Shown: piece by piece, positions 1 to 8,294 of the stretch
Layout of the letters: each line of letters begins with the position of its first letter
How positions within the stretch are numbered: position 1 is the first letter of the stretch
Assembly: GCF_000719555.1 (NCBI RefSeq)
Contig: NZ_JOGX01000104.1
Span: 1-13,326, forward strand
Source: Streptomyces sp. NRRL F-5727
Lineage (GTDB): Bacteria; Actinomycetota; Actinomycetes; Streptomycetales; Streptomycetaceae
DNA length: 13,326 bases
Reading direction: 5' to 3'
The notes under the pieces: model-generated
What the model was told of the DNA's origin: nothing
The model's database searches: none
What the model saw: only the letters and a program-made list of their open reading frames with translations
Position numbers and translations under genes: made by a program

Positions 1-5
1 GGGCG

Positions 6-39
6 GGACACCCGCCGTACACCCTCCCGTTCACCCCCG
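6..39 (+). promoter_or_regulatory. PhoP-box-like direct repeats before the GntR gene
   Basis: Three similar 11-base units lie just before the regulator gene: GGACACCCGCC (6-16), GTACACCCTCC (17-27) and GTTCACCCCCG (29-39). The Streptomyces PhoP box is built from 11-base direct repeat units with a G(G/T)TCACC-like core. The third unit matches GTTCACC exactly, and the first two match it at 5 and 6 of 7 positions. The first two are exactly adjacent, while the third is displaced by one extra base, which weakens the case. PhoP control of a phosphonate regulator is plausible but is inferred only from this pattern. Confidence 0.35.
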
Positions 40-56
40 TCTGCGACGATCCCCGG

Positions 57-836
57 ATGAACCAGCACCACACCCCGAGCATCCCCGGCGCCCCCGGCGC
101 GCCCGTCCGTTCCGGTGTCCCGGAGCACGGCCGGGTGCCCAAGTACTACGCCGTGAAGGCGCGACTCGCCGTCCTCGTCGACGAGTTGGGAGAGGGCGAC
201 GCGCTGCCCACCGAGCGCGACCTCGCCGTCCGCTACGAGGTGTCCCGCGAGACCGTCCGGCAGGCCCTGCGCGAACTGCTCCTGGAGGGGAGGCTGCGCC
301 GGCAGGGGCGGGGCACGGTCGTCGCCGGGCCCAAGCTGGAGCAGCCGCTCTCCCTCGCCAGCTACACCGAGGGCGTCCGCCGCCAGGGCCGTCGCCCCGG
401 CCGCAGCATCGTCTCCCTCGACCGCTTCCCCTGCCCCGACGCGCTCGCCCCCGAGGTCGGCGTCGCGCCCGGCGCGCCCGTCTGGCACATGGAGCGGGTG
501 CTGCTCGCCGACGACGAGCGGGTCGGCCTGGAGAGCACGTACGTCTCCGAGGCACGGGTCCCGCGCCTCGACAGCGACTTCGACCCCGACTCCTCCTTCT
601 ACGGCTACCTCCGCGACCGGCTCGGCATCACCTTCGGCGACGCCGACGAGCGGATCGAGACCGTCCTCGCCACCCCGCGCGAGGCGCTGCTCATCGGCAC
701 CCCGCCGGCCCTGCCGATGCTGCTGCTGCACCGGGTCTCCCGCGACGAGCAGGGGCGGCCGCTGGAGCGGGTGCGCACCCTCTACCGGGGTGACCGGTTC
801 TCCTTCACGGCCCACCTCGGCCGCCAGGACGACTGA
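57..836 (+). CDS. GntR-family transcriptional regulator with UTRA ligand domain
   Basis: This 259-residue protein is a HutC/PhnF-type GntR regulator. A winged helix-turn-helix spans about residues 26-92, with the pattern LPTERDLA (50-57) followed by the recognition helix VSRETVRQALREL (62-74) and the wing RRQGRGTVV. Residues about 98-255 fit the UTRA domain, which in this family binds a small effector and releases DNA. It probably controls the phosphonate operon that starts 133 bases downstream and the phosphodiesterase gene at 6672, since HutC-type operators precede both. The likely effector is the imported phosphonate or a breakdown product; this is inference. ATG 57 was chosen although no good Shine-Dalgarno is visible. 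GTG 135 is in frame but would leave only one residue before the conserved helix region. Confidence 0.9.
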   Translation: MNQHHTPSIPGAPGAPVRSGVPEHGRVPKYYAVKARLAVLVDELGEGDALPTERDLAVRYEVSRETVRQALRELLLEGRLRRQGRGTVVAGPKLEQPLSLASYTEGVRRQGRRPGRSIVSLDRFPCPDALAPEVGVAPGAPVWHMERVLLADDERVGLESTYVSEARVPRLDSDFDPDSSFYGYLRDRLGITFGDADERIETVLATPREALLIGTPPALPMLLLHRVSRDEQGRPLERVRTLYRGDRFSFTAHLGRQDD

Positions 837-854
837 CCGGACGGCCGGCGAGCA

Positions 855-895
855 GACCCCCCGAACATCACGAGAAGATAACGGGTCTAGTCCAA
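855..895 (+). promoter_or_regulatory. Promoter/operator block A, HutC-type operator before the phosphonate operon
   Basis: The block contains GACCCCCCG (855-863), AAGATAACGGGT (875-886) and, overlapping it, GGTCTAGTCCA (884-894). The last matches 10 of 11 positions of GGTCTAGACCA, the operator form known for DasR and close to that of PhnF, both HutC-subfamily GntR proteins. The same elements in the same order occur at 6561-6603. GATAAC (877-882) resembles a -10 hexamer, which would place the transcription start in or next to the operator, a normal arrangement for repression. No -35 like TTGACA is visible. The GntR protein encoded at 57-836 is the obvious candidate binder. Confidence 0.6.
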
Positions 896-907
896 GCTTG
901 TCGGGCC

Positions 908-951
908 GTTCACCGTCCCGTCGTCCGCGCGACCGGCCCGGGTCACCCGCC
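908..951 (+). promoter_or_regulatory. Possible PhoP-box units before the FAD oxidoreductase gene
   Basis: GTTCACCGTCC (908-918) and GGTCACCCGCC (941-951) both match the G(G/T)TCACC core of Streptomyces PhoP repeat units. They are exactly 33 bases apart, three 11-base steps, so they are in phase. The two units between them (919-929, 930-940) are poor matches. The site lies downstream of the supposed -10 in block A, so if real it would more likely repress or serve another promoter. Evidence is weak and based on pattern only. Confidence 0.25.
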
Positions 952-969
952 GCCCCGAGCGTGGACGGC

Positions 970-2091
970 ATGAAGGTGATCGTCGTAGGAGCCGGCGTGG
1001 TGGGCACCATGCACGCCTGGCAGGCAGTGGAACGCGGCCACGAGGTCGTACACATCGAGCGCGAGGCCGAGGCGCGCGGAGCCTCCCTGAGGAACTTCGG
1101 CCAGATCTGGGTCAGCGGCCGCGCGGGCGGTGAGGAGCTCGACACCGCCCTGCGCGCCCGCGAACTGTGGGAGGGCGTCGGCGCCCGTGTCCCCGGCCTC
1201 GGCTTCCGGCCGATCGGCTCCCTCACCCCCGTCCGGGGCGAGCTGGAACTGGCCGTCGCCGAGGCGGCCGTCGCCCGCGAGGACGCCGCCGCCCGCGGCT
1301 ACAAGCTGCTCACCCCCGACGAGGCCCGCGCCGTCAACCCGGCCCTGCGCGGCGCCTTCGACGCCGCCCTCTGGTGCGAGCGGGACGCCGCCGTCGAGCC
1401 GCGCACCGCGCAGCTCGCCCTCCGCGAGGCACTCCTCGCCACCGGCCGCTACACCTTCCTCCCCGGACGCGAGGTCCGCGAGGTCGTCGGCGAGCACGCC
1501 GTCCGCGACGACCACGGCGACCTGCACAGCGGCGACGCCGTCGTCCTGTGCACCGGCGCCTGGCTCTCCGGGCTGGTCCGCGAGGTCGCCGGACCGGTCC
1601 CGGTCCGCCGCGTCCGCCTCCAGATGATGCAGACCGCCCCGCTCGGCGAGCCGCTGACCACCTCCGTCGCCGACGCCGACTCCTTCCGCTACTACCCGGC
1701 CTACGCCTCCGGGGCGCTCGACGCCCTGAACGAGGGACAGGCGCAGGACCCCACCGCCGCCGCCCACCGGATGCAGCTGCTCATGGTGCAGCGCCTCGAC
1801 GGCGGACTGACCATCGGCGACACCCACGAGTACGAGCACCCCTTCGCCTTCGACACCGTCGAGGACCCCTACGAGCACCTGGTCCGCGTCGTCGAGTCGC
1901 TGCTCGGCCGCCCGCTGCCGCCGATCCGCCGCCGCTGGGCGGGCGTGTACGCGCAGTGCGTGGACACCACCCGGGTCGTCCACCGCCAGCGGGTGCGGGA
2001 CGGCGTCTGGCTGGTGACCGGACCCGGCGGCCGCGGCATGACCTGCTCGCCCGCCATCGCCGAGACGACCGCGAACGAACTGGGCTGGTGA
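970..2091 (+). CDS. FAD-dependent oxidoreductase of phosphonate operons (TIGR03364-type)
   Basis: This 373-residue protein is a DAO-fold flavoenzyme. The N-terminus has the dinucleotide-binding GAGVVG (7-12) with E30 placed to bind the ribose of FAD, then an RNFGQIW stretch (about 41-47). The C-terminus has the second FAD motif GPGGRGMT. The family is found beside AEP transporters and phosphonatase-like hydrolases. My recollection is that relatives oxidise AEP or N-alkyl AEP to phosphonoacetaldehyde. Its product would feed the HAD hydrolase encoded five bases downstream. ATG 970 is preferred because the Rossmann strand begins at once; GTG 961 would add three residues. It is the first gene of the operon driven from block A. 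An amine substrate is inferred from fold and context and is not shown by the sequence. Confidence 0.85.
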   Translation: MKVIVVGAGVVGTMHAWQAVERGHEVVHIEREAEARGASLRNFGQIWVSGRAGGEELDTALRARELWEGVGARVPGLGFRPIGSLTPVRGELELAVAEAAVAREDAAARGYKLLTPDEARAVNPALRGAFDAALWCERDAAVEPRTAQLALREALLATGRYTFLPGREVREVVGEHAVRDDHGDLHSGDAVVLCTGAWLSGLVREVAGPVPVRRVRLQMMQTAPLGEPLTTSVADADSFRYYPAYASGALDALNEGQAQDPTAAAHRMQLLMVQRLDGGLTIGDTHEYEHPFAFDTVEDPYEHLVRVVESLLGRPLPPIRRRWAGVYAQCVDTTRVVHRQRVRDGVWLVTGPGGRGMTCSPAIAETTANELGW

Positions 2092-2096
2092 CACAC

Positions 2097-2780
2097 ATGA
2101 CCGACCGCAGGCAGAACCTGATCGTCCTCGACATGGCCGGCACCACCGTCGCCGACGACGGCCTCGTCGAGCGGGCCTTCACGGCCGCCGCCGAACGCCT
2201 CGGCGAGGACCCGGCCACGATGATCGACCACGTCCGCGCCACCATGGGCGAGTCCAAGATCTCCGTCTTCCGCCACCTCCTCGGCGGCGACGAGACCCGC
2301 GCCCGGCAGGCCAACCTCGCCTTCGAGGAGGCGTACGGGGAGCTGGTCTCCGAGGGCCTGATCGCCCCGGTCCCCGGCGCCGCCGAGACCATCGGCGAAC
2401 TCCGCGACCAGGGCCGAACCGTCGTCCTCACCACCGGCTTCGCCCGCGTCACCCAGGACGCCATCCTCGACGCGCTCGGCTGGCGGGACCTCGCCGACCT
2501 CACCCTCTGCCCGGCCGACGCCGGCGGCCGCGGCCGCCCGTACCCGGACATGGTCCTCACCGCCCTGCTCCGCACCGGCGCCGTGGACGACGTCCGGCGT
2601 GCCGCGGTCGCCGGCGACACCTCGTACGACATGCTCTCCGGCGTCCGCGCCGGCGCCGGGATCGTCGCCGGCGTCCTCACCGGCGCCCACACCCGGCCCG
2701 CCCTCACCGCGCACGGCGCCACCCACGTCCTCGGCTCCGTCGCCGAACTCCCCGCCGCGATACGGGAGTACGAGTCGTGA
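2097..2780 (+). CDS. Phosphonatase-like HAD hydrolase (TIGR03351-type)
   Basis: This 227-residue HAD enzyme resembles phosphonoacetaldehyde hydrolase (PhnX), which cleaves the C-P bond to give acetaldehyde and phosphate. It has DMAGTTV with nucleophile D12 and A14 in place of the usual second Asp, as in PhnX (DWAGTTV). In the cap domain MGESKI places K54 where PhnX has its Schiff-base lysine (K53). Later motifs are VLTTGF (motif II), GRGRPYPDM (basic motif III) and AGDTSYDM (acidic motif IV). The PhnX cap histidine three residues after the lysine is replaced by V57. ATG 2097 is chosen since it gives PhnX-like numbering; GTG 2088, overlapping the upstream stop, would add three residues. It overlaps the ATPase gene by four bases. 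Phosphonoacetaldehyde or a close analogue is the likely substrate, but a simple phosphatase role is possible. Confidence 0.85.
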   Translation: MTDRRQNLIVLDMAGTTVADDGLVERAFTAAAERLGEDPATMIDHVRATMGESKISVFRHLLGGDETRARQANLAFEEAYGELVSEGLIAPVPGAAETIGELRDQGRTVVLTTGFARVTQDAILDALGWRDLADLTLCPADAGGRGRPYPDMVLTALLRTGAVDDVRRAAVAGDTSYDMLSGVRAGAGIVAGVLTGAHTRPALTAHGATHVLGSVAELPAAIREYES

Positions 2781-3829
2781 GCAGCGGCATCCGCTTCGAC
2801 GGCGTCTCCGTCGCCTACGGCGACACCACCGTCCTCGACGCGCTCACCCTCACCGTCGAGACCGGCGAGGTGATGGCCCTCCTCGGGCCCTCCGGCTCCG
2901 GCAAGACCACCGCCCTGCGCACCGTCGCCGGCTTCGTCCGGCCCTCCGCGGGCCGCGTGTACATCGGCGACCGGGACGTCACCGACCTCCCGCCGTACAA
3001 GCGGGGCATCGGCATGGTCGTCCAGCAGTACGCCCTCTTCCCCCACCTGCGCGTCGACGAGAACGTCGCCTTCGGGCTGAGGGCGCGGAAGCACCCCAAG
3101 GCGGAGATCCCCGCCCGGGTCGCCGAGGCCCTGGAGATGACCGGGATGGGCGCCTACGCCAGGCGCCATCCGCGCGAACTCTCCGGCGGCCAGCAGCAGC
3201 GCGTCGCCATCGCCCGCGCCCTCGCGATCCGCCCCGACGTCCTCCTCCTCGACGAACCGCTCTCCGCGCTCGACGCCCAGCTCCGCTCCGGCATGCTCGC
3301 CGAACTGGCCCGGCTCCACCGCGAACTCCCCGACGTCTCGATCCTGTACGTCACCCACGACCAGGTCGAGGCGCTCACCCTCGCCGACCGGATCGCCGTC
3401 ATGGACCGGGCCCGGCTCCAGGACTGCGGCACCCCGCAGGAGCTGTACCGGCGGCCCCGCACCGAGTTCACCGCCTCCTTCGTCGGCAACGCCAACCTGC
3501 TGCCGGTCCGGGTCGGCGCCGACGGCGTCGACTTCGCCGGCACCGCCCTGAAGGTCCCGGCCGGCGACGCGGCCCCCGGCGCCGCCGCCACCCTCTGCGT
3601 CCGCCCCCACCTCGTCGGCCTGGGCGACGGGCCCAACGCCCTGCGCGGCCGGATCGCCGAGGTCCAGTGGCGGGGCGCCACCCACCGGCTGTACGTGGAC
3701 GTCGGCGGGCACCGCGTGAAGGCGGACGTGCGGGAGCTGCGGGACACGCCGCCGCTGGGCCAGGAGATCACGCTGCACTTCGCGCCCGAGGACGCGGTGC
3801 TGCTGGCCGCGGGGGTGAACGATGGCTAG
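2777..3829 (+). CDS. ABC importer ATP-binding protein, AEP/Fe-type (PhnT-like)
   Basis: This 350-residue ATPase energises uptake through the two permeases that follow. Visible motifs are Walker A GPSGSGKT (37-44), Q-loop VVQQYALFPHL (81-91, Q84), signature LSGGQQQR (135-142), Walker B LLLDEP (156-161), D-loop SALD (163-166) and the switch histidine H194 in VTHD. The C-terminal part, about 235-345, fits a TOBE-like domain as in sugar, iron and phosphonate importers. The start is GTG 2777 in a GTGA overlap with the hydrolase stop, implying coupled translation. Motifs alone cannot separate AEP from iron, putrescine or spermidine transport; the phosphonate call comes from the adjacent oxidoreductase and hydrolase. 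Confidence 0.93.
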   Translation: MSSGIRFDGVSVAYGDTTVLDALTLTVETGEVMALLGPSGSGKTTALRTVAGFVRPSAGRVYIGDRDVTDLPPYKRGIGMVVQQYALFPHLRVDENVAFGLRARKHPKAEIPARVAEALEMTGMGAYARRHPRELSGGQQQRVAIARALAIRPDVLLLDEPLSALDAQLRSGMLAELARLHRELPDVSILYVTHDQVEALTLADRIAVMDRARLQDCGTPQELYRRPRTEFTASFVGNANLLPVRVGADGVDFAGTALKVPAGDAAPGAAATLCVRPHLVGLGDGPNALRGRIAEVQWRGATHRLYVDVGGHRVKADVRELRDTPPLGQEITLHFAPEDAVLLAAGVNDG

Positions 3830-4682
3830 CGCCCGGGCCGCCGCGCCGCCCGCCGTCACGGCGGGCCGCCCGGCCCGGAGCCGTACCGTCCCCGCCTGGG
3901 TCTGGGCCCTGCCGCCCGTCGCCGTCCTCGGGCTCGTCTTCCTCTACCCGCTCGGGCTCGTCGTCCAGGAGTCGCTGGCGCCCGGCGCCTACGCCGAGGT
4001 GTTCTCCTCCGCCTCCTTCCGGGACGCGCTGGTCACCACCGTGTGGCTCGCGGCCGGCGCCACCGTCGGCTGTCTCGTCCTCGGCTTCGTCCTCGCGCTG
4101 ATCGTCGCCTTCGTGCCGTTCCCCGGGGCGAAGGCGGTCTCCCGGTTCATCGACGTCTTCCTCTCCTTCCCCTCCTTCCTCATCACCCTCGCCCTGCTCT
4201 TCGTGTACGGCACGGTCGGCATGGCCAACGGGCTGTGGACCGGCGCCACCGGCGCCGCCGAGGGGCCGTTCCACTTCCTCACCACGCCGTGGGGCGTCCT
4301 CCTCGCCGAGATCACCTACTTCACGCCCTTCGTGATGCGGCCGCTGCTCGCCGCCTTCTCCCAGCTGGACACCGCGCAGCTGGAGGTGGCGTCCTCGCTC
4401 GGCGCCCGGCCCGCGCGGATCGTGCGGCGGGTGATCCTCCCCGAGGCGCTGCCCGCCCTCGCGGCCGGCGGCAGCCTCGTCCTCGTCATGTGCCTCAACG
4501 AGTTCGGGATCGTCCTCTTCACCGGCGCCAAGGGCGTCACCACCCTCCCGATGCTCGTCTACTCCAAGGCCATCCTCGAATCCGACTACGCCGCCGCCTG
4601 TGTCGTCGCCGTCGTCAACGTCGCGATCTCGGTCGGCCTCTACGCCTTCTACCGGGTGGTGAGCAAGCGTGCTGGTGCATAG
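3822..4682 (+). CDS. ABC importer permease 1 (AEP-type, PhnU-like)
   Basis: This is a 286-residue integral membrane protein with six likely helices, near residues 25-48, 70-98, 108-133, 155-180, 208-234 and 255-280. The cytoplasmic coupling loop that docks on the ATPase (EAA loop) is at about 188-211, with SLGARPARI and the conserved LPEALP end. It forms the channel with the second permease. ATG 3822 lies inside the end of the ATPase gene, giving an eight-base overlap. The arginine-rich first 22 residues suit a cytoplasmic N-terminus. The next gene overlaps its end by 14 bases, so the two permeases are probably made in equal amounts. Confidence 0.9.
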   Translation: MASARAAAPPAVTAGRPARSRTVPAWVWALPPVAVLGLVFLYPLGLVVQESLAPGAYAEVFSSASFRDALVTTVWLAAGATVGCLVLGFVLALIVAFVPFPGAKAVSRFIDVFLSFPSFLITLALLFVYGTVGMANGLWTGATGAAEGPFHFLTTPWGVLLAEITYFTPFVMRPLLAAFSQLDTAQLEVASSLGARPARIVRRVILPEALPALAAGGSLVLVMCLNEFGIVLFTGAKGVTTLPMLVYSKAILESDYAAACVVAVVNVAISVGLYAFYRVVSKRAGA

Positions 4683-5466
4683 CCGTACCGGACGGTGGGG
4701 GTCCTGGCTGCTCTTCGCGGTCCTCTTCGTGCCGCTCTTCGCCGTCCCCCTCCTCGTCATCGTCGCCGCCTCGTTCTCGACGAACTGGTCCGGCGCCTTC
4801 CCCTCCGGGCCGACCGCCGAGCACTACACGGCGGCCGTCCGCGGCGAGTCCCTCCAGGCCCTGACCACCAGCCTCGTGACCGCCGCCGCCGCGAGCCTCC
4901 TCGCGCTCACCCTCGGCACCTGGGCCGCGCTCGCCGCCGCCGCCCTGCGCGGCAAGGGCCGCCGGGCGCTCGACGCCCTCTTCGTGCTGCCGCTCGCCGT
5001 GCCGTCGGTGGTGGTCGGGCTCGCCGTCCTGGTGGCCTTCTCCCGGCCGCCGCTGCTCCTCAACGGCACCCGCTGGATCGTGATCCTGGCCCACACGGTG
5101 CTGGTCACGGCCTTCGCCCACCAGTCGGTCTCCGCGGCGATCCGCCGCCTCGACCCGATGTACGAGCAGGCGGCGGCCGGGCTCGGCGCCCGCCCCTCGT
5201 ACGTCCTGTTCAAGGTCAGGCTGCCCCTGCTGCTGCCCTCGCTGAGCGCCGCCGCCGGGCTCTGCTTCGCGCTGTCCATGGGGGAGCTGAGCGCCACGAT
5301 GATGCTCTACCCGCCGGACTGGATGCCGCTGCCGGTCCTGGTCTTCACCGCCACCGACCGCGGGTCCCTCTTCACCGGATCGGCGCTGGCCGTGGTCCTC
5401 ATGGCCACGACCCTGCTGGTCCTGCTCGCCGTCTCCCGTATCCGTACCAAAGCCTCGTACCGCTAG
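4669..5466 (+). CDS. ABC importer permease 2 (AEP-type, PhnV-like)
   Basis: This is a 265-residue inner membrane protein and partner of permease 1. Hydrophobic helices lie at about 12-35, 66-92, 101-125, 135-155, 188-206 and 233-257. The EAA-type coupling loop is at about 166-190, with AAAGLGARPSYVL and VRLPLLLP. The start is GTG 4669, inside the upstream gene; the last codons of that gene and the TAG at 4680 are read through in another frame. The substrate-binding protein gene follows after 14 bases, and its Shine-Dalgarno AGGAGA (5465-5470) overlaps this gene's TAG stop. That again points to translational coupling. Confidence 0.9.
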   Translation: MLVHSRTGRWGSWLLFAVLFVPLFAVPLLVIVAASFSTNWSGAFPSGPTAEHYTAAVRGESLQALTTSLVTAAAASLLALTLGTWAALAAAALRGKGRRALDALFVLPLAVPSVVVGLAVLVAFSRPPLLLNGTRWIVILAHTVLVTAFAHQSVSAAIRRLDPMYEQAAAGLGARPSYVLFKVRLPLLLPSLSAAAGLCFALSMGELSATMMLYPPDWMPLPVLVFTATDRGSLFTGSALAVVLMATTLLVLLAVSRIRTKASYR

Positions 5467-5480
5467 GAGAGAACGACGTC

Positions 5481-6539
5481 ATGCTGACGCACGCCAAGCC
5501 GGTCGCCGCCGTCGCCGGAGCCCTCGCCCTCGCCGCCTCCCTCACCGCCTGCGGCGGTTCCTCCGCCGCCTCCGACGAGAAGGTCGTCACCGTCTACAGC
5601 GCCGACGGCCTCAAGGGCGAGAAGGGCGACGGCTGGTACGACAAGGTCTTCGCCGACTTCGAGAAGGAGACCGGCATCAAGGTGAAGTACGTGGAGGGCG
5701 GCTCCGGGGAGATGGTCCAGCGGGCCCTCCGCGAGAAGTCGAACACGCAGGCCGACGTGATCGTCACCCTCCCGCCCTTCATCCAGCAGGCCGGCTCCAA
5801 GGGCCTCCTGCAGAAGTACACCCCGAAGGGCGCCGACCAGGTCGACGGCGCCGACAAGGCCGCCGACGGCTCCTGGACCTCCGTCGTCAACAACTACTTC
5901 GGCTTCATCCACAACAAGAAGGAGCTGCCCGAGGCCCCCGGCACCTGGGAGGCGCTGCTCGACGGGAAGTTCGAGAACAGGCTCCAGTACTCCACCCCCG
6001 GCGTCGCCGGCGACGGCACCGCCGTCCTCATCAAGGCCATGCACGACTTCGGCGGCCAGGCGCCCGCCATGGAGTACCTGAAGAAGCTCCAGGCCAACAA
6101 CGTCGGCCCGTCTTCCTCCACCTCCAAGCTCGCCCCCAAGGTCGACAAGGGCGAACTCCTCGTCGCCAACGGCGACGTGCAGATGAACTTCGCCCAGGCC
6201 AGGTCCATGCCGAACCTCGCCATCTGGTTCCCGGCCAGGGAGGGCGGCAAGCCCACCACCTTCGCCCTGCCCTACGCGGCCGGCCTGGTCGACAAGGCCC
6301 CGCACGGCGAGAACGGCAGGAAGCTCCTCGACTTCATGCTGAGCGAGGGCGCCCAGCGCGAGGTCAGCGCCGTCGGCGGCGGCTTCCCGGCCCGCAAGGA
6401 CATCAAGGCCACCGACGCCAACGCCATCGAGCTGGCGAAGCTGATCGAGGGCGTCGAGATCTTCGAGCCGGACTGGGCCGACATCGACGAGAACCTCTCC
6501 TCCTACGTCGACGCGTGGAAGTCCGCGACCGGAAGCTGA
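5481..6539 (+). CDS. ABC substrate-binding lipoprotein, AEP-type
   Basis: This 352-residue exported binding protein captures the transported ligand outside the membrane. It has a lipoprotein signal: basic N-region, hydrophobic core and lipobox LTAC with C24 as the likely lipidated cysteine, followed by a Gly/Ser linker. Mature motifs such as VTVYSADGL (36-44) and the overall length fit the iron/AEP/putrescine class of periplasmic-binding folds. Shine-Dalgarno AGGAGA (5465-5470) fixes ATG 5481. It is the last gene of the operon, and a strong hairpin follows at 6599. Codons for Lys are more frequent than in neighbouring genes, which is normal for this protein class. Ligand identity comes from context. 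Confidence 0.92.
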   Translation: MLTHAKPVAAVAGALALAASLTACGGSSAASDEKVVTVYSADGLKGEKGDGWYDKVFADFEKETGIKVKYVEGGSGEMVQRALREKSNTQADVIVTLPPFIQQAGSKGLLQKYTPKGADQVDGADKAADGSWTSVVNNYFGFIHNKKELPEAPGTWEALLDGKFENRLQYSTPGVAGDGTAVLIKAMHDFGGQAPAMEYLKKLQANNVGPSSSTSKLAPKVDKGELLVANGDVQMNFAQARSMPNLAIWFPAREGGKPTTFALPYAAGLVDKAPHGENGRKLLDFMLSEGAQREVSAVGGGFPARKDIKATDANAIELAKLIEGVEIFEPDWADIDENLSSYVDAWKSATGS

Positions 6540-6541
6540 GA

Positions 6542-6552
6542 GTTCACCGCAC
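6542..6552 (+). promoter_or_regulatory. Single PhoP-box-like unit before the phosphodiesterase promoter
   Basis: GTTCACCGCAC (6542-6552) carries the exact GTTCACC core of the Streptomyces PhoP repeat unit. The next 11 bases (6553-6563) match the core at only about 4 of 7 positions, so a true tandem box is doubtful. It lies 33 bases upstream of the -10-like GATAAC of block B, about where an activator site could sit. Confidence 0.22.
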
Positions 6553-6560
6553 GTCCCCTC

Positions 6561-6603
6561 GACCCCCCGCGCAGATAGCGGAAAGATAACGGGTACGGAC
6601 CAA
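6561..6603 (+). promoter_or_regulatory. Promoter/operator block B, near copy of block A
   Basis: GACCCCCCG (6561-6569) and AAGATAACGGGT (6583-6594) repeat exactly the elements of block A at 855-886, with 13 instead of 11 bases between them. The operator part is GGTACGGACCA (6592-6602), matching 8 of 11 positions of GGTCTAGACCA and keeping the outer GGT and GACCA arms. Gene order makes this the promoter of the phosphodiesterase gene at 6672. The copy supports shared control by the GntR protein encoded at 57-836. Confidence 0.55.
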
Positions 6604-6629
6604 CGCCCCCGAGAACCGGGGGCGTTGGT
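6599..6629 (+). terminator. Perfect 12-bp hairpin between operon end and phosphodiesterase gene
   Basis: ACCAACGCCCCC (6599-6610) pairs perfectly with GGGGGCGTTGGT (6618-6629) around the seven-base loop GAGAACC. There is no T-tract, which is common for actinobacterial terminators. It lies 59 bases after the binding-protein stop and probably ends the phosphonate operon. It overlaps the right arm of the block B operator and lies downstream of the -10-like element, so it would also be at or near the 5' end of the phosphodiesterase transcript. Confidence 0.65.
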
Positions 6630-6671
6630 GTGCGTCCGTCCCCTTCTCCCCCTTCCCCGGAGGACACCGAC

Positions 6672-8207
<1,536 letters not shown>

Positions 8208-8212
8208 CCTAG

Positions 8213-8252
8213 GCTGGGGGCGTCGCCACAGCGCTGTCGCGTCGCCCCCAGC
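8213..8252 (+). terminator. Long inverted repeat after the phosphodiesterase gene
   Basis: GCTGGGGGCG (8213-8222) pairs with CGCCCCCAGC (8243-8252). Between them lie three more paired bases on each side and a central perfect palindrome ACAGCGCTGT (8228-8237). Together this is a 40-base inverted repeat with two mismatched pairs. It starts five bases after the TGA, so it is best read as a terminator. It is also 42 bases upstream of the next gene, so it may insulate or regulate that gene. Confidence 0.65.
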
Positions 8253-8294
8253 ACACCGCACGTTCCACGTCCGTACGGCAGGAGTCCCGCACCC

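Noticed and set aside
790..969. N-terminal extension of the FAD oxidoreductase
   Set aside because: The extra residues are Arg/Ser/Pro-rich, overlap the GntR gene and cross the promoter/operator block. The Rossmann strand starts at ATG 970.
1167..2087. Upstream extension of the phosphonatase-like hydrolase frame
   Set aside because: It is an Arg/Pro-rich shadow of the oxidoreductase gene in another frame. The HAD fold starts just after ATG 2097.
3466..3472. GTTCACC inside the ATPase gene as a PhoP box
   Set aside because: A single unit within a coding region with no good neighbouring repeat; one chance match per window is expected at this composition.
6630..6671. GTG 6630 as start of the phosphodiesterase
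   Set aside because: It would place polar, Pro-rich residues before the Tat motif. GGAGG at 6659-6663 fits ATG 6672 at normal spacing.
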